Assembly: GCA_015488685.1 (NCBI GenBank)
Contig: WFNH01000096.1
Coordinates: 1-64,000 of the forward strand
Origin: Marinosulfonomonas sp.
Lineage (GTDB): Bacteria > Pseudomonadota > Alphaproteobacteria > Rhodobacterales > Rhodobacteraceae
Direction: 5' to 3'
DNA length: 64,000 bases
Position 1 is the stretch's first letter. Every line of letters begins with the position of its first letter. A model generated the notes under the pieces. The model searched no databases and was not told the origin of the DNA. It worked only from the letters and a program-made list of their open reading frames with translations. Of the stretch, positions 10,913 to 22,785 are shown piece by piece. The translations under genes and the position numbers were made by a program.

Positions 10913-12856
10913 TTACTCCCCGTTTCGCAATTCTTTTGACAAGGCAAGCGGCGGGGTCCGCCCCGTCAAACGCGCCCGATACACGGGCAGCGATTCCGCC
11001 ACCCGCATCACATAGTTGCGGGTTTCGCGAAACGGGATGTGTTCGATCCAGTCCACCACATCCACCCCGGCAGAGCGCGGATCACCAAAGGCGGCGATCC
11101 AGCTGCGTACTCTTTTTGGCCCCGCATTATAGCCCGCCGAAATCAACACCGGTGACTTGCCGAACTCCTCTTGCAGTTTGACCAGATAAGCCGTGCCCAG
11201 TCGTGCATTATACCGCCAATCTGTCAGCAATCGCCCCGCCTCGAAATCCATCTCAAGGGATTCTGCAACGGCCTTGGCTGTTTTTGGCATCAATTGCATC
11301 AGCCCCTTGGCCCCAACCCCGCTTTCTACCTGCGGATTGAATTCGCTTTCACGTCGCGCAATCGCCAGCGCCAACTCTGGCGCAACCGGCAAATCCTCTT
11401 TCACCAGATCGTGCAGCGGATAATAGGCACGCGGTAATACGATGCCCCGCCGCGCCCCCTGTTTGGCAATCATCAGTGCGATATGCGGGTCCTGCAAAGC
11501 CAGTGCCAGATCGGCCAACTGTCCCAGCTCGGTGCGGTTCAGCCCTTCGGCCACTTGCAAAAAGAACCGTTTGGCAAGGGCTGTGTTTCCTGCCTGATAC
11601 AGCATCAAAGCCGCTTTCAGAACAGACGACGACATGAATGGTGCCTGTCGCCAATCCGGAAAAGCCTCGGCCCCTGTCAGGGCTGTGTCCATGCTGAACC
11701 CGCCCCGCTCCGCCGCTAGCAACCCGTAAAAACTGGTCTGGTATTCCGCGCCAAATGCATAGGAGGCCTGCGCAGACCCGGCATCCTTCATAGCCTCGTA
11801 GGCCCGCCCCTCCCAATATCCGGCGCGGCCCAGACTGATCGGGCTTTTTACAGCCACGCGGAAGCTTTGGAAATGTGCCAGTGCGGTTTTGGGGTCCTTC
11901 AGATAGCGCAGCGCCAGATAGCCCGACAACCATTCCAGATCGGCATAATCGGACCCTTCCAGCAAATGGTGTGACGACGCCAACCGATAGGCCGTCATCC
12001 CGTCGCCTTCGCGCATCATTTGCCGTGCCAGCGACCGGCGGCGATTGGCCCAATAGGATGGCTCGCCCAAGGCCTCGGCCGATGTGCTGCGCTCCAGCAA
12101 CAACGCCACCGCATCCAGACTGCGCCCCTTGCGGGCCCGCCAGACAAACCGCTCGTAAGCCAAACCAGGATCATCCTGCAAATCCTTTGGCACGGCCTTG
12201 ATCAGTGCATCCACATTCTCGACCCGCCGCCGCAACCCAATCCGTGCCTGTGCCAGCGCCTGCCATCCCTCGCCAACCAGCGGAAATAGACGTTGCGCAT
12301 CGGTAAACCGCCCGCGCCACAACAGCATATCCAGTCGCGCAATGTGATGCGGGGCCAGCAAGGTTTTATAGCTGGCCAGAAAGGCCTCGTGCTCCTGCTT
12401 GGTCAGGGCAAAGGTGCGCCATGCCAAAACAACTTCGGCAGCGGCCTCGCCTTTCTGCCCGACCGCTTCTTGTGCACGGGCCAATTGCAACACCCCATGA
12501 CCGGTGCGCGGTTCATAATCCTTGAAATAAGCAATTACATCCTGTGCAGGTGTTGCCGCAGTAATCGCCGCTTCACCTTTCTTGTGCATCAAAGGCAGGC
12601 CCGGCCAGTCCGCGTTCCGTGTCAAAAAGGCATTATATTCCGCCAGTGCGCCCTGCCCTGCCCGCAGCCGGTACCATGTGACCAGATCCGCCCCGATCTG
12701 CCCCACAGGCTGTACTTGTGCAGATGCCAAATCCCAATCTGCCGCCGACGCGGCCTTTAATGCGGCGCTCAAAGCCGAAGGTGCGGGCTGTTCCTGCGCA
12801 TGGGAAAGCGGCGCAAACGCTAGAAGGGCAATCGTTACAGACGGAATCAGGCGCAT
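10913..12856 (-). CDS. Lytic transglycosylase domain-containing protein (Slt-like)
   Basis: ALAIARRESEFNPQVESGVGAKGLMQLMPKTAK...SAGYNAGPKRV; signal peptide from MRLIPSV. Confidence 0.93.
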   Translation of the reverse strand: MRLIPSVTIALLAFAPLSHAQEQPAPSALSAALKAASAADWDLASAQVQPVGQIGADLVTWYRLRAGQGALAEYNAFLTRNADWPGLPLMHKKGEAAITAATPAQDVIAYFKDYEPRTGHGVLQLARAQEAVGQKGEAAAEVVLAWRTFALTKQEHEAFLASYKTLLAPHHIARLDMLLWRGRFTDAQRLFPLVGEGWQALAQARIGLRRRVENVDALIKAVPKDLQDDPGLAYERFVWRARKGRSLDAVALLLERSTSAEALGEPSYWANRRRSLARQMMREGDGMTAYRLASSHHLLEGSDYADLEWLSGYLALRYLKDPKTALAHFQSFRVAVKSPISLGRAGYWEGRAYEAMKDAGSAQASYAFGAEYQTSFYGLLAAERGGFSMDTALTGAEAFPDWRQAPFMSSSVLKAALMLYQAGNTALAKRFFLQVAEGLNRTELGQLADLALALQDPHIALMIAKQGARRGIVLPRAYYPLHDLVKEDLPVAPELALAIARRESEFNPQVESGVGAKGLMQLMPKTAKAVAESLEMDFEAGRLLTDWRYNARLGTAYLVKLQEEFGKSPVLISAGYNAGPKRVRSWIAAFGDPRSAGVDVVDWIEHIPFRETRNYVMRVAESLPVYRARLTGRTPPLALSKELRNGE

Positions 12857-13034
12857 AACAGGCGGGAATCCTTTCAATTTCGGGCAGCATTGCCACAAAG
12901 ATGTGCGTTTGGCCCCTCGCCTTCAATACACAATCTTGGCAATCCGTTAAAGTGCCGCTAGTTTCCGCCGCACATGCCTTGGGTGACTCGATGGTCGGGT
13001 CACACCATATTCAACGAAAATAAGGAGACGTGTC

Positions 13035-13910
13035 ATGTTCAAAGGGTCTTTTCCCGCTCTGGTCACGCCGTTCAAAAACGGTGCGCTGGATGTTGATGCG
13101 CTCAAACATTTGGTCGAGTGGCATATCGAACAAGGCAGTAACGGTCTGGTGCCGATGGGCACCACCGGCGAAAGCCCCACCGTGACCCACGAGGAACACG
13201 AACAAACCATCGAAATCGTGGTCAAGGCCGCTGCGGGGCGCATCCCCGTGATTGCCGGCGCCGGATCGAACAACACAGCCGAGGCGGATCGTTATATGGC
13301 GTTTGCCCAAAAGGTGGGTGCCGATGCTGCATTGGTCGTGACACCATATTATAACCGGCCAACGCAGGCCGGTATGATCGTCCACTTTACAGCATTACAC
13401 GACAATCACGATTTGCCGATTTTCATCTATAATATTCCTGCCCGTTCGGCGGTGGATATGACAACTGAAACGATGGCCGAGCTGGCCAAACTGCCACGGG
13501 TCATTGGCGTAAAGGACGCAACTGCAGATATGGCACGTGTATCCGAGCAACGTGCGGCTTGCGGCAAGGACTTTATCCAGTTTTCAGCCGAGGATGCATC
13601 GGCATTGGGTTTCAATGCACATGGCGGAATCGGCTGCATTTCGGTAACGGCCAATGTTGCACCGCGTTTATGTTCGGAGTTTCAAGCAGCAATGTTAGCT
13701 GGGAACTACGCCAAAGCGCTGGAATATCAAGATCGCCTAATGCCGCTGCACGAAGCAATCTTTGCAGAACCGGGGTTGGTGGGCGCTAAGTACGGGTTGT
13801 CCAAACTGGGTCTATGTTCCGAAGAGGTGCGCTCGCCTCTGGTGACGCTGACCGATGGCACCAAGGAGCAGATCGACGCCGCAATGCGCCACGCCGGTCT
13901 GCTGAATTAG
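13035..13910 (+). CDS. dapA: 4-hydroxy-tetrahydrodipicolinate synthase
   Basis: [30 protein letters not shown] motifs. Confidence 0.96.
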   Translation: MFKGSFPALVTPFKNGALDVDALKHLVEWHIEQGSNGLVPMGTTGESPTVTHEEHEQTIEIVVKAAAGRIPVIAGAGSNNTAEADRYMAFAQKVGADAALVVTPYYNRPTQAGMIVHFTALHDNHDLPIFIYNIPARSAVDMTTETMAELAKLPRVIGVKDATADMARVSEQRAACGKDFIQFSAEDASALGFNAHGGIGCISVTANVAPRLCSEFQAAMLAGNYAKALEYQDRLMPLHEAIFAEPGLVGAKYGLSKLGLCSEEVRSPLVTLTDGTKEQIDAAMRHAGLLN

Positions 13911-13913
13911 GCC

Positions 13914-14426
13914 ATGGCCAGCCATACCGCCCGCGTTCATCTGATTTGCGGGGCAACGGGTGCGGGCAAATCGACCTATAGCGCCCGATTGGCACAGGAT
14001 ATCCGCGGGGTGCAGTTTTCCATTGATGAATGGATGCAACGGCTGCACAACGCGGACCAACCTGCCGAAATGCGGTTTGAATGGTTTTTCGAACATGTTC
14101 AACGCAACACCGCACAGATGCGGGCGATGGCCGAGCAACTGTGCGAACTGGACATTCCCGCAATCTTTGACTGCGGCTTCACCAGCAGCGCCGAACGCGC
14201 CATCTTCGCCGACTGGGCCGAGGAAATGGGCTATTCGGTGCAACTGCATTTCGTTGATGTTCCCGCCGAAACCCGCTGGGACCGTGTGCAGCAACGCAAC
14301 CATGAGCAAGCCGAGACCTTTCAATTCGAGGTCACGCGCCCCATGTTTGATTTTATCGAAAGCATCTGGGAAGCTCCCAGTGACGCAGAAATGGCCCGCA
14401 TGTCGGGCATAGTGGTGACCCCCTAA
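13914..14426 (+). CDS. AAA/zeta-like ATP-binding (kinase) protein
   Basis: P-loop GATGAGKST; short AAA_33-like protein. Confidence 0.8.
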   Translation: MASHTARVHLICGATGAGKSTYSARLAQDIRGVQFSIDEWMQRLHNADQPAEMRFEWFFEHVQRNTAQMRAMAEQLCELDIPAIFDCGFTSSAERAIFADWAEEMGYSVQLHFVDVPAETRWDRVQQRNHEQAETFQFEVTRPMFDFIESIWEAPSDAEMARMSGIVVTP

Positions 14427-14902
14427 TGGCCAATAAAAAATCCGACCCCAACTACAAAGTCATCGCCGAAAACCGCCGCGCGCGGTATGATTACGCGATC
14501 GAGGACGATATCGAATGCGGCATCATGCTGATGGGGTCCGAAGTCAAATCCATGCGCGAAGGCCAGACCAACATCGCCGAAAGCTATGCTGCCGTCGAGG
14601 ATGGTGAGTTGTGGTTGGTCAACGCCTATGTCGCCCCCTACAAACAGGCCAAAACATGGGGCCACGAGGAACGGCGCAAGCGCAAATTGCTGGTCTCGAA
14701 AAAGGAGCTGGCCAAGCTGTGGCAGGCCACCCAGCGCAAGGGGCTGACACTGGTGCCGCTGGTGATGTATTTCAACCACAAGGGTCTGGTGAAGATCAAA
14801 CTGGGCATCGCCAAGGGTAAAAAGAACCACGACAAACGCGCCACCGAGGCCAAACGCGACTGGGGCCGTCAAAAGGCCCGCCTGCTGCGGGAAAACAGCT
14901 AG
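14426..14902 (+). CDS. smpB: SsrA-binding protein SmpB
   Basis: [36 protein letters not shown]. Confidence 0.96.
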   Translation: MANKKSDPNYKVIAENRRARYDYAIEDDIECGIMLMGSEVKSMREGQTNIAESYAAVEDGELWLVNAYVAPYKQAKTWGHEERRKRKLLVSKKELAKLWQATQRKGLTLVPLVMYFNHKGLVKIKLGIAKGKKNHDKRATEAKRDWGRQKARLLRENS

Positions 14903-14922
14903 GGCCACATCAGGAGGGTGCC

Positions 14923-15756
14923 ATTTCAACGGCGAGTGTTTCAACACATGCGACCAGCAGGCAACCCCGGGCACACGGGGCTGTCACCCTTGCCGTCAAA
15001 GCCAACAGAGGCGAAACCTGTCTAAAGGATTTGCGCCAATCCGGTTCCCTAAAGGCGCTTTTCCCGCGTGCTACCGGTCCTGATTTTCAAGCCGTTCTGG
15101 TCAACACTGCGGGCGGCATCACCGGCGGTGACACGGTCAAAATCAACGCTCGTGCAAAGGCAGGCTCGCACCTGACCCTGACCACACAGACCGCCGAACG
15201 CGCCTATCGCGCGCAGCCCGGACAGGTCGGCCATCTGCAAACCCGGTTAGAGGTTGAAGCGGGCGCAAGGGTGAACTGGCTGCCACAGGAAACAATCCTT
15301 TTTCAGGGCTGCGCCCTTCGCCGGTCCTTGCGTGTCGATATGCAAGCGAAAGCCACCTTTCTGATGGTCGAGCCATTAGTATTCGGGCGCGCCGCGATGG
15401 GTGAAACCCTGACCGATGCCTCTTTCTCCGACAGCATTGAAATTCACCGCGAGGGGCAGTTGTCCTACGTTGACAGGGTCATCCTGCAATGTGATATCGC
15501 CGCGCAAATGGCCCGCCCCAACACCGGCAATGGCGCCGTCGCAATGGCCAATCTGGTCTATGTCGCCGCCGATGCCGGCGCGCAACTGGCCCCCTTGCGG
15601 GCCATGCTGCCCGATACGGCGGGCGCCAGTCTGATAGGGGACGACCTTCTGGTCTTGCGTCTATTGGCGCCTGACAGCTATCTTATGCGACAAACCCTGA
15701 TCCCGATCCTGAACCGATTGACCCATAACACCCTACCCAGATGCTGGATGACCTGA
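14923..15756 (+). CDS. ureD: Urease accessory protein UreD
   Basis: [36 protein letters not shown]...[10 protein letters not shown]; conserved reading frame extends upstream of the tool-called TTG at 15031; start placed at ATT 14923 behind AGGAGG (14912-14917). Confidence 0.85.
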   Translation: MSTASVSTHATSRQPRAHGAVTLAVKANRGETCLKDLRQSGSLKALFPRATGPDFQAVLVNTAGGITGGDTVKINARAKAGSHLTLTTQTAERAYRAQPGQVGHLQTRLEVEAGARVNWLPQETILFQGCALRRSLRVDMQAKATFLMVEPLVFGRAAMGETLTDASFSDSIEIHREGQLSYVDRVILQCDIAAQMARPNTGNGAVAMANLVYVAADAGAQLAPLRAMLPDTAGASLIGDDLLVLRLLAPDSYLMRQTLIPILNRLTHNTLPRCWMT

Positions 15757-15757
15757 T

Positions 15758-16060
15758 ATGAACCTGACCCCGCGTGAAAAAGACAAACTGCTGATCAGCA
15801 TGGCCGCAATGGTCGCCCGCAACCGGCTGGAACGCGGCGTGAAACTGAACCACCCCGAGGCCATTGCCCTGATCACCGACTTTGTGGTCGAAGGCGCCCG
15901 CGACGGGCGCAGCGTGGCCGACCTGATGGATGCCGGCGGGCATGTGGTGACGCGGGAACAATGCATGGAGGGCATCGCCGAGATGATACCCGATGTGCAG
16001 GTCGAGGCCACCTTTCCCGACGGGACCAAACTGGTGACGGTGCACAGGCCGATCAGGTAG
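15758..16060 (+). CDS. ureA: Urease subunit gamma
   Basis: [39 protein letters not shown]. Confidence 0.97.
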   Translation: MNLTPREKDKLLISMAAMVARNRLERGVKLNHPEAIALITDFVVEGARDGRSVADLMDAGGHVVTREQCMEGIAEMIPDVQVEATFPDGTKLVTVHRPIR

Positions 16061-16108
16061 GATGCCTGCGGCGCAGGTATTTAGGAAAAGAAGAAGGGAT
16101 GACGCACG

Positions 16109-16414
16109 ATGATACCCGGAGAGATATTACCCGCTGATGGCACGATAACCCTGAACGAGGGGGCCGAGGCCGTGGTGCTGATGGTAGCCAATACCGGCGA
16201 TCGTCCCGTGCAGATCGGTAGCCACTATCATTTCGCCGAAGCCAATCCGGCGCTGGAGTTTGACCGGAGTGCGGCCTGCGGGAGGCGGCTGGATATTGCG
16301 GCGGGAACAGCGGTGCGGTTTGAACCGGGGCAGAGGCGCGAGGTGGCGTTGGTGCCGCTGGGCGGGGGGCGCAAGGTGTATGGGTTTAATGGGGAAGTGA
16401 TGGGGGCGTTATGA
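16109..16414 (+). CDS. ureB: Urease subunit beta
   Basis: [18 protein letters not shown]...[24 protein letters not shown]. Confidence 0.97.
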   Translation: MIPGEILPADGTITLNEGAEAVVLMVANTGDRPVQIGSHYHFAEANPALEFDRSAACGRRLDIAAGTAVRFEPGQRREVALVPLGGGRKVYGFNGEVMGAL

Positions 16415-16695
16415 GTAATAAAATGGCCCGAAATCTGATTCAAAAAGTTGAACACGTCCTCTGGAATGACTGGGATCCGATTGGCATGAATAGTCATGAT
16501 GGAACTTGGGAAGGCGAAGAATACAATTCTTATGCACCAAAAATCAGCAAGCTTTTGCTTGATGGCGCTGACATATATAAGATTGCCGCCCGATTATACC
16601 AGATATCAAAGGTCGGTATGGGCCTTGAGCCGGAAATGGAACATTGTAGAGCCGTCGCCGTATCACTAATAAATCTCTTGGAAGAAGAAGCCTAA
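16411..16695 (+). CDS. Small hypothetical protein (WDPIG...DEYDSY/DUF1871-YugE-like)
   Basis: ORF start overlaps ureB stop (ATGA); [36 protein letters not shown]; lies between ureB and ureC. Confidence 0.75.
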   Translation: MSNKMARNLIQKVEHVLWNDWDPIGMNSHDGTWEGEEYNSYAPKISKLLLDGADIYKIAARLYQISKVGMGLEPEMEHCRAVAVSLINLLEEEA

Positions 16696-16698
16696 AAA

Positions 16699-18408
<1,710 letters not shown>

Positions 18409-18458
18409 GGGGGTGGGGGTCATGAAAACAGGCAACAAACCCTGGCGCAACGCCAAAG

Positions 18459-18482
18459 CCCTCCCCCGTGCGCGGGGGAGGG
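18459..18482. repeat. GC-rich palindrome (left end of DUF559 cassette)
   Basis: CCCTCCCCCG-TGCG-CGGGGGAGGG, 10-bp perfect arms. Confidence 0.85.
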
Positions 18483-18501
18483 TTGGGTGGGGGCGTCGGC
18501 C

Positions 18502-19398
18502 ATGATCCGCCCTGACAAACGCCAACGAGACCGGGCCCGTGCCTTGCGCAAGAACCTGACTGAAGCCGAACGCGCCCTGTGGCAGGAAATCCGGGGCAAA
18601 CAACTCGGTGCAAAATTCCGCAGACAGGCGCCCATCGGTCCCTATATAGCCGATTTCCTGAGCCATGATGCCAAACTGGTGATCGAAGTGGACGGCGGAC
18701 AGCATGGAGAGACGAAGGAATATGACACCAGACGCACGGCATTCATCGAGGAACAGGGATACAAAGTGCTGCGGTTCTGGAACAACGAGATTCTGGAAAA
18801 CATGGAAGGGGTGCTGGTAACAATTGAAGATATGCTGCGGCAATCTTTTTCCGGTGCCGATCTCCCCCCTCCTGACCTCCCCCCGCTTGCGGGGGGAGGA
18901 AAGCGCGATATTCCACCCAAGCACAAAATACCCTCAACCAGGGATGCAGCTGCATTACCACCCACCCACACCCTCCACCGCGCAGGCCAATGGTCCGGCG
19001 CATATGATCTGGTCACCCTCACCTATGACGACCGCTTCCTGCGCCGCAAGGTTCTGACCACGGCCCGTGGCGAACGCTTTCTTGTGGACCTGCCCCAAAC
19101 CACCAGCCTGAATCACGGCGATGCGTTCGAACTGACCGATGGCCGCCTGATCAAGGTGATTGCCGCAGAGGAACCCCTGATCGAGATCACCGGCCCCAAC
19201 CTGACCCGTCTGGCGTGGCACATCGGCAATCGCCACACCCCCTGCCAGATCGAACCCGACCGCCTGCTGATCCAGCACGACCATGTGATCCGCGATATGC
19301 TGGCGCAACTGGGCGCAACCCTGCGGGACATATCCGCCCCCTTCACCCCCGAAGGCGGCGCCTATGGCCACGGGCGCACGCATGGCCATGCACACTGA
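18502..19398 (+). CDS. ureE: DUF559 (Vsr/restriction-endonuclease-fold) domain fused in frame to urease accessory protein UreE
   Basis: N-terminus RNLTEAERALWQEIRGKQLGAKFRRQAPIGPYIADF...LVIEVDGGQH = DUF559; C-terminus YDLVTLTYDDRFLRRKVLTTARGERFLVDL...HIGNRHTPCQIEPDRLLI...HGRTHGHAH = UreE. Confidence 0.88.
   Translation: MIRPDKRQRDRARALRKNLTEAERALWQEIRGKQLGAKFRRQAPIGPYIADFLSHDAKLVIEVDGGQHGETKEYDTRRTAFIEEQGYKVLRFWNNEILENMEGVLVTIEDMLRQSFSGADLPPPDLPPLAGGGKRDIPPKHKIPSTRDAAALPPTHTLHRAGQWSGAYDLVTLTYDDRFLRRKVLTTARGERFLVDLPQTTSLNHGDAFELTDGRLIKVIAAEEPLIEITGPNLTRLAWHIGNRHTPCQIEPDRLLIQHDHVIRDMLAQLGATLRDISAPFTPEGGAYGHGRTHGHAH
18876..18899. repeat. GC-rich palindrome (right end of DUF559 cassette), lying inside the fused ORF
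   Basis: CCTCCCCCCGC-TT-GCGGGGGGAGG, 11-bp perfect arms. Confidence 0.85.
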
Positions 19399-20032
19399 CG
19401 CGCAGATCATAACCCTGAGCCAATGGCTTTCGCCCGGCTATCCGGTGGGTGCCTTCGCCTATTCCCACGGGCTGGAATCGCTGGTGGAAACCGGCGCGGT
19501 GGCGGATGCGGACAGCCTTCTGGACTGGCTGGGCGATGTGCTGCGCTTTGGTGCGGGGTTGTCGGATGCGCGGTTTCTGATCGCGGCCTATCGGGTGGAT
19601 GCGCAGGATGTCGGTGCGGTTGATGCCCTGTGCCGCGCCTTTGCCCCGTCAAAGGAACGGTTGCAGGAAACCGATTTGCAGGGTGCTGCGTTTTGCGAAG
19701 TGACGGCGGCGGTCTGGGAACAACCGATCGCGGGGTTGACCTATCCCGTTGCGGTGGGGCGTGCCGCGTCGCTTGAGGGTCTGCCGCCCGCCCTGACCAC
19801 GCAAATGTATCTACAAGCCTTTGTCAGCAATCTGGTGGCCGCGGCCCAACGTCTGTTGCCGATTGGCCAGACCGAAGGCCAGCGCCTGATCCGCACCCTT
19901 GCCCCGCTGCTGGCCGAAATCACCGATCAGGCGCTGAACGGCAGTCTGGACGATCTGTCCGGCACCGCCTTTCTGGCCGACATCGCCGCAATGAAACACG
20001 AAACCCAATATTCAAGGATTTTCCGCACATGA
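19388..20032 (+). CDS. ureF: Urease accessory protein UreF
   Basis: [25 protein letters not shown]; overlaps ureE end. Confidence 0.95.
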   Translation: MHTDAQIITLSQWLSPGYPVGAFAYSHGLESLVETGAVADADSLLDWLGDVLRFGAGLSDARFLIAAYRVDAQDVGAVDALCRAFAPSKERLQETDLQGAAFCEVTAAVWEQPIAGLTYPVAVGRAASLEGLPPALTTQMYLQAFVSNLVAAAQRLLPIGQTEGQRLIRTLAPLLAEITDQALNGSLDDLSGTAFLADIAAMKHETQYSRIFRT

Positions 20033-20646
20033 ACAACGGCCCCCTTCGCATCGGCATCGGCGGCCCTGTGGGGGCTGGCAAAACCACCCTGACAGCCGCC
20101 CTGTGCGAAGCCCTGCGCGACACCCATTCCATCGGGGTTATCACCAACGACATCTACACACAGGAAGACGCCGAAGCCCTGATGCGCCTGCAGGCATTGC
20201 CGCAGGACCGAATCATCGGGGTTGAAACCGGTGGCTGCCCGCATACCGCAATCCGCGAGGATGCCTCGATCAATCTGGCCGCCATTGCCGAAATGCAGGT
20301 CCGTCACCCCGATGTTGAAATCGTGCTGATCGAAAGCGGTGGCGATAACCTGTCGGCCACCTTCAGCCCCGAACTGGCCGATATAACGCTCTATGTCATC
20401 GACGTTGCCGCGGGCGAGGAAATTCCGCGCAAAGGGGGGCCTGCCATCACGAAATCGGACATTCTGGTGATCAACAAGACCGACCTGGCGCCTTATGTCG
20501 GCGCATCGCTTGCGGTGATGGACAGGGACGCAAAACGCATGCGGGGCGCGCGTCCGTTTGTGTTTGCCTGCCTGCGGGACCGGCAAGGGGTTTCGGAAAT
20601 CATCCGGCTGGTGGCCGATATCGGCGGCCTTGATATTTCCGAATGA
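20029..20646 (+). CDS. ureG: Urease accessory GTPase UreG
   Basis: [52 protein letters not shown]. Confidence 0.98.
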   Translation: MNNGPLRIGIGGPVGAGKTTLTAALCEALRDTHSIGVITNDIYTQEDAEALMRLQALPQDRIIGVETGGCPHTAIREDASINLAAIAEMQVRHPDVEIVLIESGGDNLSATFSPELADITLYVIDVAAGEEIPRKGGPAITKSDILVINKTDLAPYVGASLAVMDRDAKRMRGARPFVFACLRDRQGVSEIIRLVADIGGLDISE

Positions 20647-20697
20647 TCCCCCTTCGCCAATACCCGCATATTGCACCAGCATCACCTTTGCATGGCT

Positions 20698-22785
20698 TTA
20701 TTCGCGGCTCAGACTTTTGGCCAGCCGCATCAGCTTTATGGCTTCACTGCGATAGCCATAGGCATCCTCGCCCTTGCTGCTGTTTGCCAGATTGATCACA
20801 TCGTCATAACCCCAGTCCTGCAGATATTTGCTGTCTTTCAACAACTGCCCGAACCCCGCAATCGCAACCGAGAAACGCACATCATCGGTGGCTTGCCCCA
20901 TGTCCGAGGTGATGGGCGTGGTCAGCAATTTGCTGACGTCTTCGCCCGGTTCCTTGTAACGCAGTTTCAGGAAGCCCAGCTCTCCGCTGTCATCAATTTC
21001 TGCCGCAGGCTGATAGCGCAGCACATCATTCAGGATGGCGTCTGATCCGACCGGCGTGACCTCGTAAATCGCGGTGACGGTGTGGCCTGCGCCAATCTCG
21101 CCTGCGTCCACCTTGTCGTTGTTGAAATCCTCGCGGTTCAGGGCGCGGGTTTCGTAACCGATCAGGCGGTATTCGGCGATCTGGGCGGGGTTGAATTCGA
21201 CCTGGATTTTCACGTCATCGGCAATCGGGAACAATTCACCGCTTAGCTGGTCCACCAGCACCTTTTGCGCCTCGCTCAAGGTGTCGATATAGGCTGCCGT
21301 GCCGTTGCCGTTCTGCGCCAGCGCCTGCATGGTGGCATCGTCCAGATTGCCACGGCCGAAACCCAGAACCGACAGATAAGTGCCGCTCTCGCGTTTCTTG
21401 GCAATGAAATCTTTCAGCGCCTCGGGATTGCTGATGCCGACGTTGAAATCGCCATCGGTGGCCAGAATGATCCGGCTGATTTCGCCGTCCTTGGCCATGC
21501 CCTCGGCCACCGCATAGGCCTGTTGCAAGCCTTGCTGACCGGCGGTCGAGCCACCGGCGCGCAGGTTTTCCAGCGCGGCCATGATCTTGGCCTTGTCCGA
21601 AACCTGTGTCGGTTCCAGCACCTGACCGGCACTGCCGGCGTAGGTGACGATCGACACCTCGTCATCGGGATGCAATTGGGACAGCATCAAACGAAAGCTC
21701 TGGATCAGCAGCGGCAGTTTGTTGGGCTGGTTCATCGACCCCGAGGTGTCAATCAGGAACACAAGGTTCAGCGGCGCACGATCCTCTAGCGCGGGCAGTT
21801 CGCCCTGAATGCCGATATGCACCAGTTGCGTGCCGCTGTTCCAAGGGGTTTGCATCACGGTAACGGTGGGTTTGAACGGGGCCTCGTCCGCCTCGGGGGC
21901 GGGGTAGTTATAGGGGAAATAGTTCACCATTTCCTCGATCCGCACGGCGTCGGGATTGGGCAGTTGTCCGTTCATCAGGCTGGAACGCACGATGGCATAG
22001 GACGCGGTATCAACATCGATCGAGAAGGTGGAAACCGGCTCGTCGGTGGTGATTTTCACGGGGTTTGCGTCGGCGTTGGCAAAGGTTTCTGTGTCGGATG
22101 GCGGCGAAACGACAGCAGGTTCGGAATACTCAATAACCAACCCGGTTGAAGGCGAGACCATCTTGCGCGCTGGTGGGGCGGCATACCCCTGCATTACCAC
22201 CCCATCAGTGATAGCACTTTCGGCCATATCTTTTTCCGTTGGCGCCGAGGCTGCTTGTTCTGCAAGCAATCCTAAAGTAGCGTCTTCCCGGGCTTCGGAA
22301 TCCGCCAGACCTTGTCCCATAGCTGGGGCAGTGGTTGTTGTTTCTGCCTCTCTGCGAACACGGGTATCGGGGGCGGTTTCATCAACAGCAGGGGCAACCG
22401 GTTCGGCAGCATCTGCGGCCTTTTGCGGTGCGGGGGTGTCTGCCGGTGTTGCGTCGATAACCGGTGCTGGTTTGGGCAGATCGAATGTTGTGCCCCCCTG
22501 CTGGGTGTAGAAAAGCACACCAATGCCGACGGCAACAATCGAGGTAGTGGCGGCTAATGCGCCGCGGGTGGTTAGGGAATGAAACATTTTGAATACTCCT
22601 GAGCTAAGCCCCGAACGATGTGTGGGGCGATCAGAAGTAGGACGCGCGGGATCAGCCGATCCTTGGCAGGCATTGTGAAAATCATCAAAGTTTTTCATCG
22701 CCAGCGCCAGATCGGCATCTTTCTTGGACGGCTCGGGCGTGGCCGCTTTCATGGCATCTTGCAGGTGCGTAAGATCATCTGTCAT
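20698..22785 (-). CDS. von Willebrand factor type A domain protein (YfbK-like) with cytoplasmic N-terminus and single TM
   Basis: MIDAS FLIDTSGSMNQP; YfbK-type FSIDVDTASYAIVRSSLMNGQLPNPDAVRIEEMVNYFPYNY. Confidence 0.92.
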   Translation of the reverse strand: MTDDLTHLQDAMKAATPEPSKKDADLALAMKNFDDFHNACQGSADPARPTSDRPTHRSGLSSGVFKMFHSLTTRGALAATTSIVAVGIGVLFYTQQGGTTFDLPKPAPVIDATPADTPAPQKAADAAEPVAPAVDETAPDTRVRREAETTTTAPAMGQGLADSEAREDATLGLLAEQAASAPTEKDMAESAITDGVVMQGYAAPPARKMVSPSTGLVIEYSEPAVVSPPSDTETFANADANPVKITTDEPVSTFSIDVDTASYAIVRSSLMNGQLPNPDAVRIEEMVNYFPYNYPAPEADEAPFKPTVTVMQTPWNSGTQLVHIGIQGELPALEDRAPLNLVFLIDTSGSMNQPNKLPLLIQSFRLMLSQLHPDDEVSIVTYAGSAGQVLEPTQVSDKAKIMAALENLRAGGSTAGQQGLQQAYAVAEGMAKDGEISRIILATDGDFNVGISNPEALKDFIAKKRESGTYLSVLGFGRGNLDDATMQALAQNGNGTAAYIDTLSEAQKVLVDQLSGELFPIADDVKIQVEFNPAQIAEYRLIGYETRALNREDFNNDKVDAGEIGAGHTVTAIYEVTPVGSDAILNDVLRYQPAAEIDDSGELGFLKLRYKEPGEDVSKLLTTPITSDMGQATDDVRFSVAIAGFGQLLKDSKYLQDWGYDDVINLANSSKGEDAYGYRSEAIKLMRLAKSLSRE

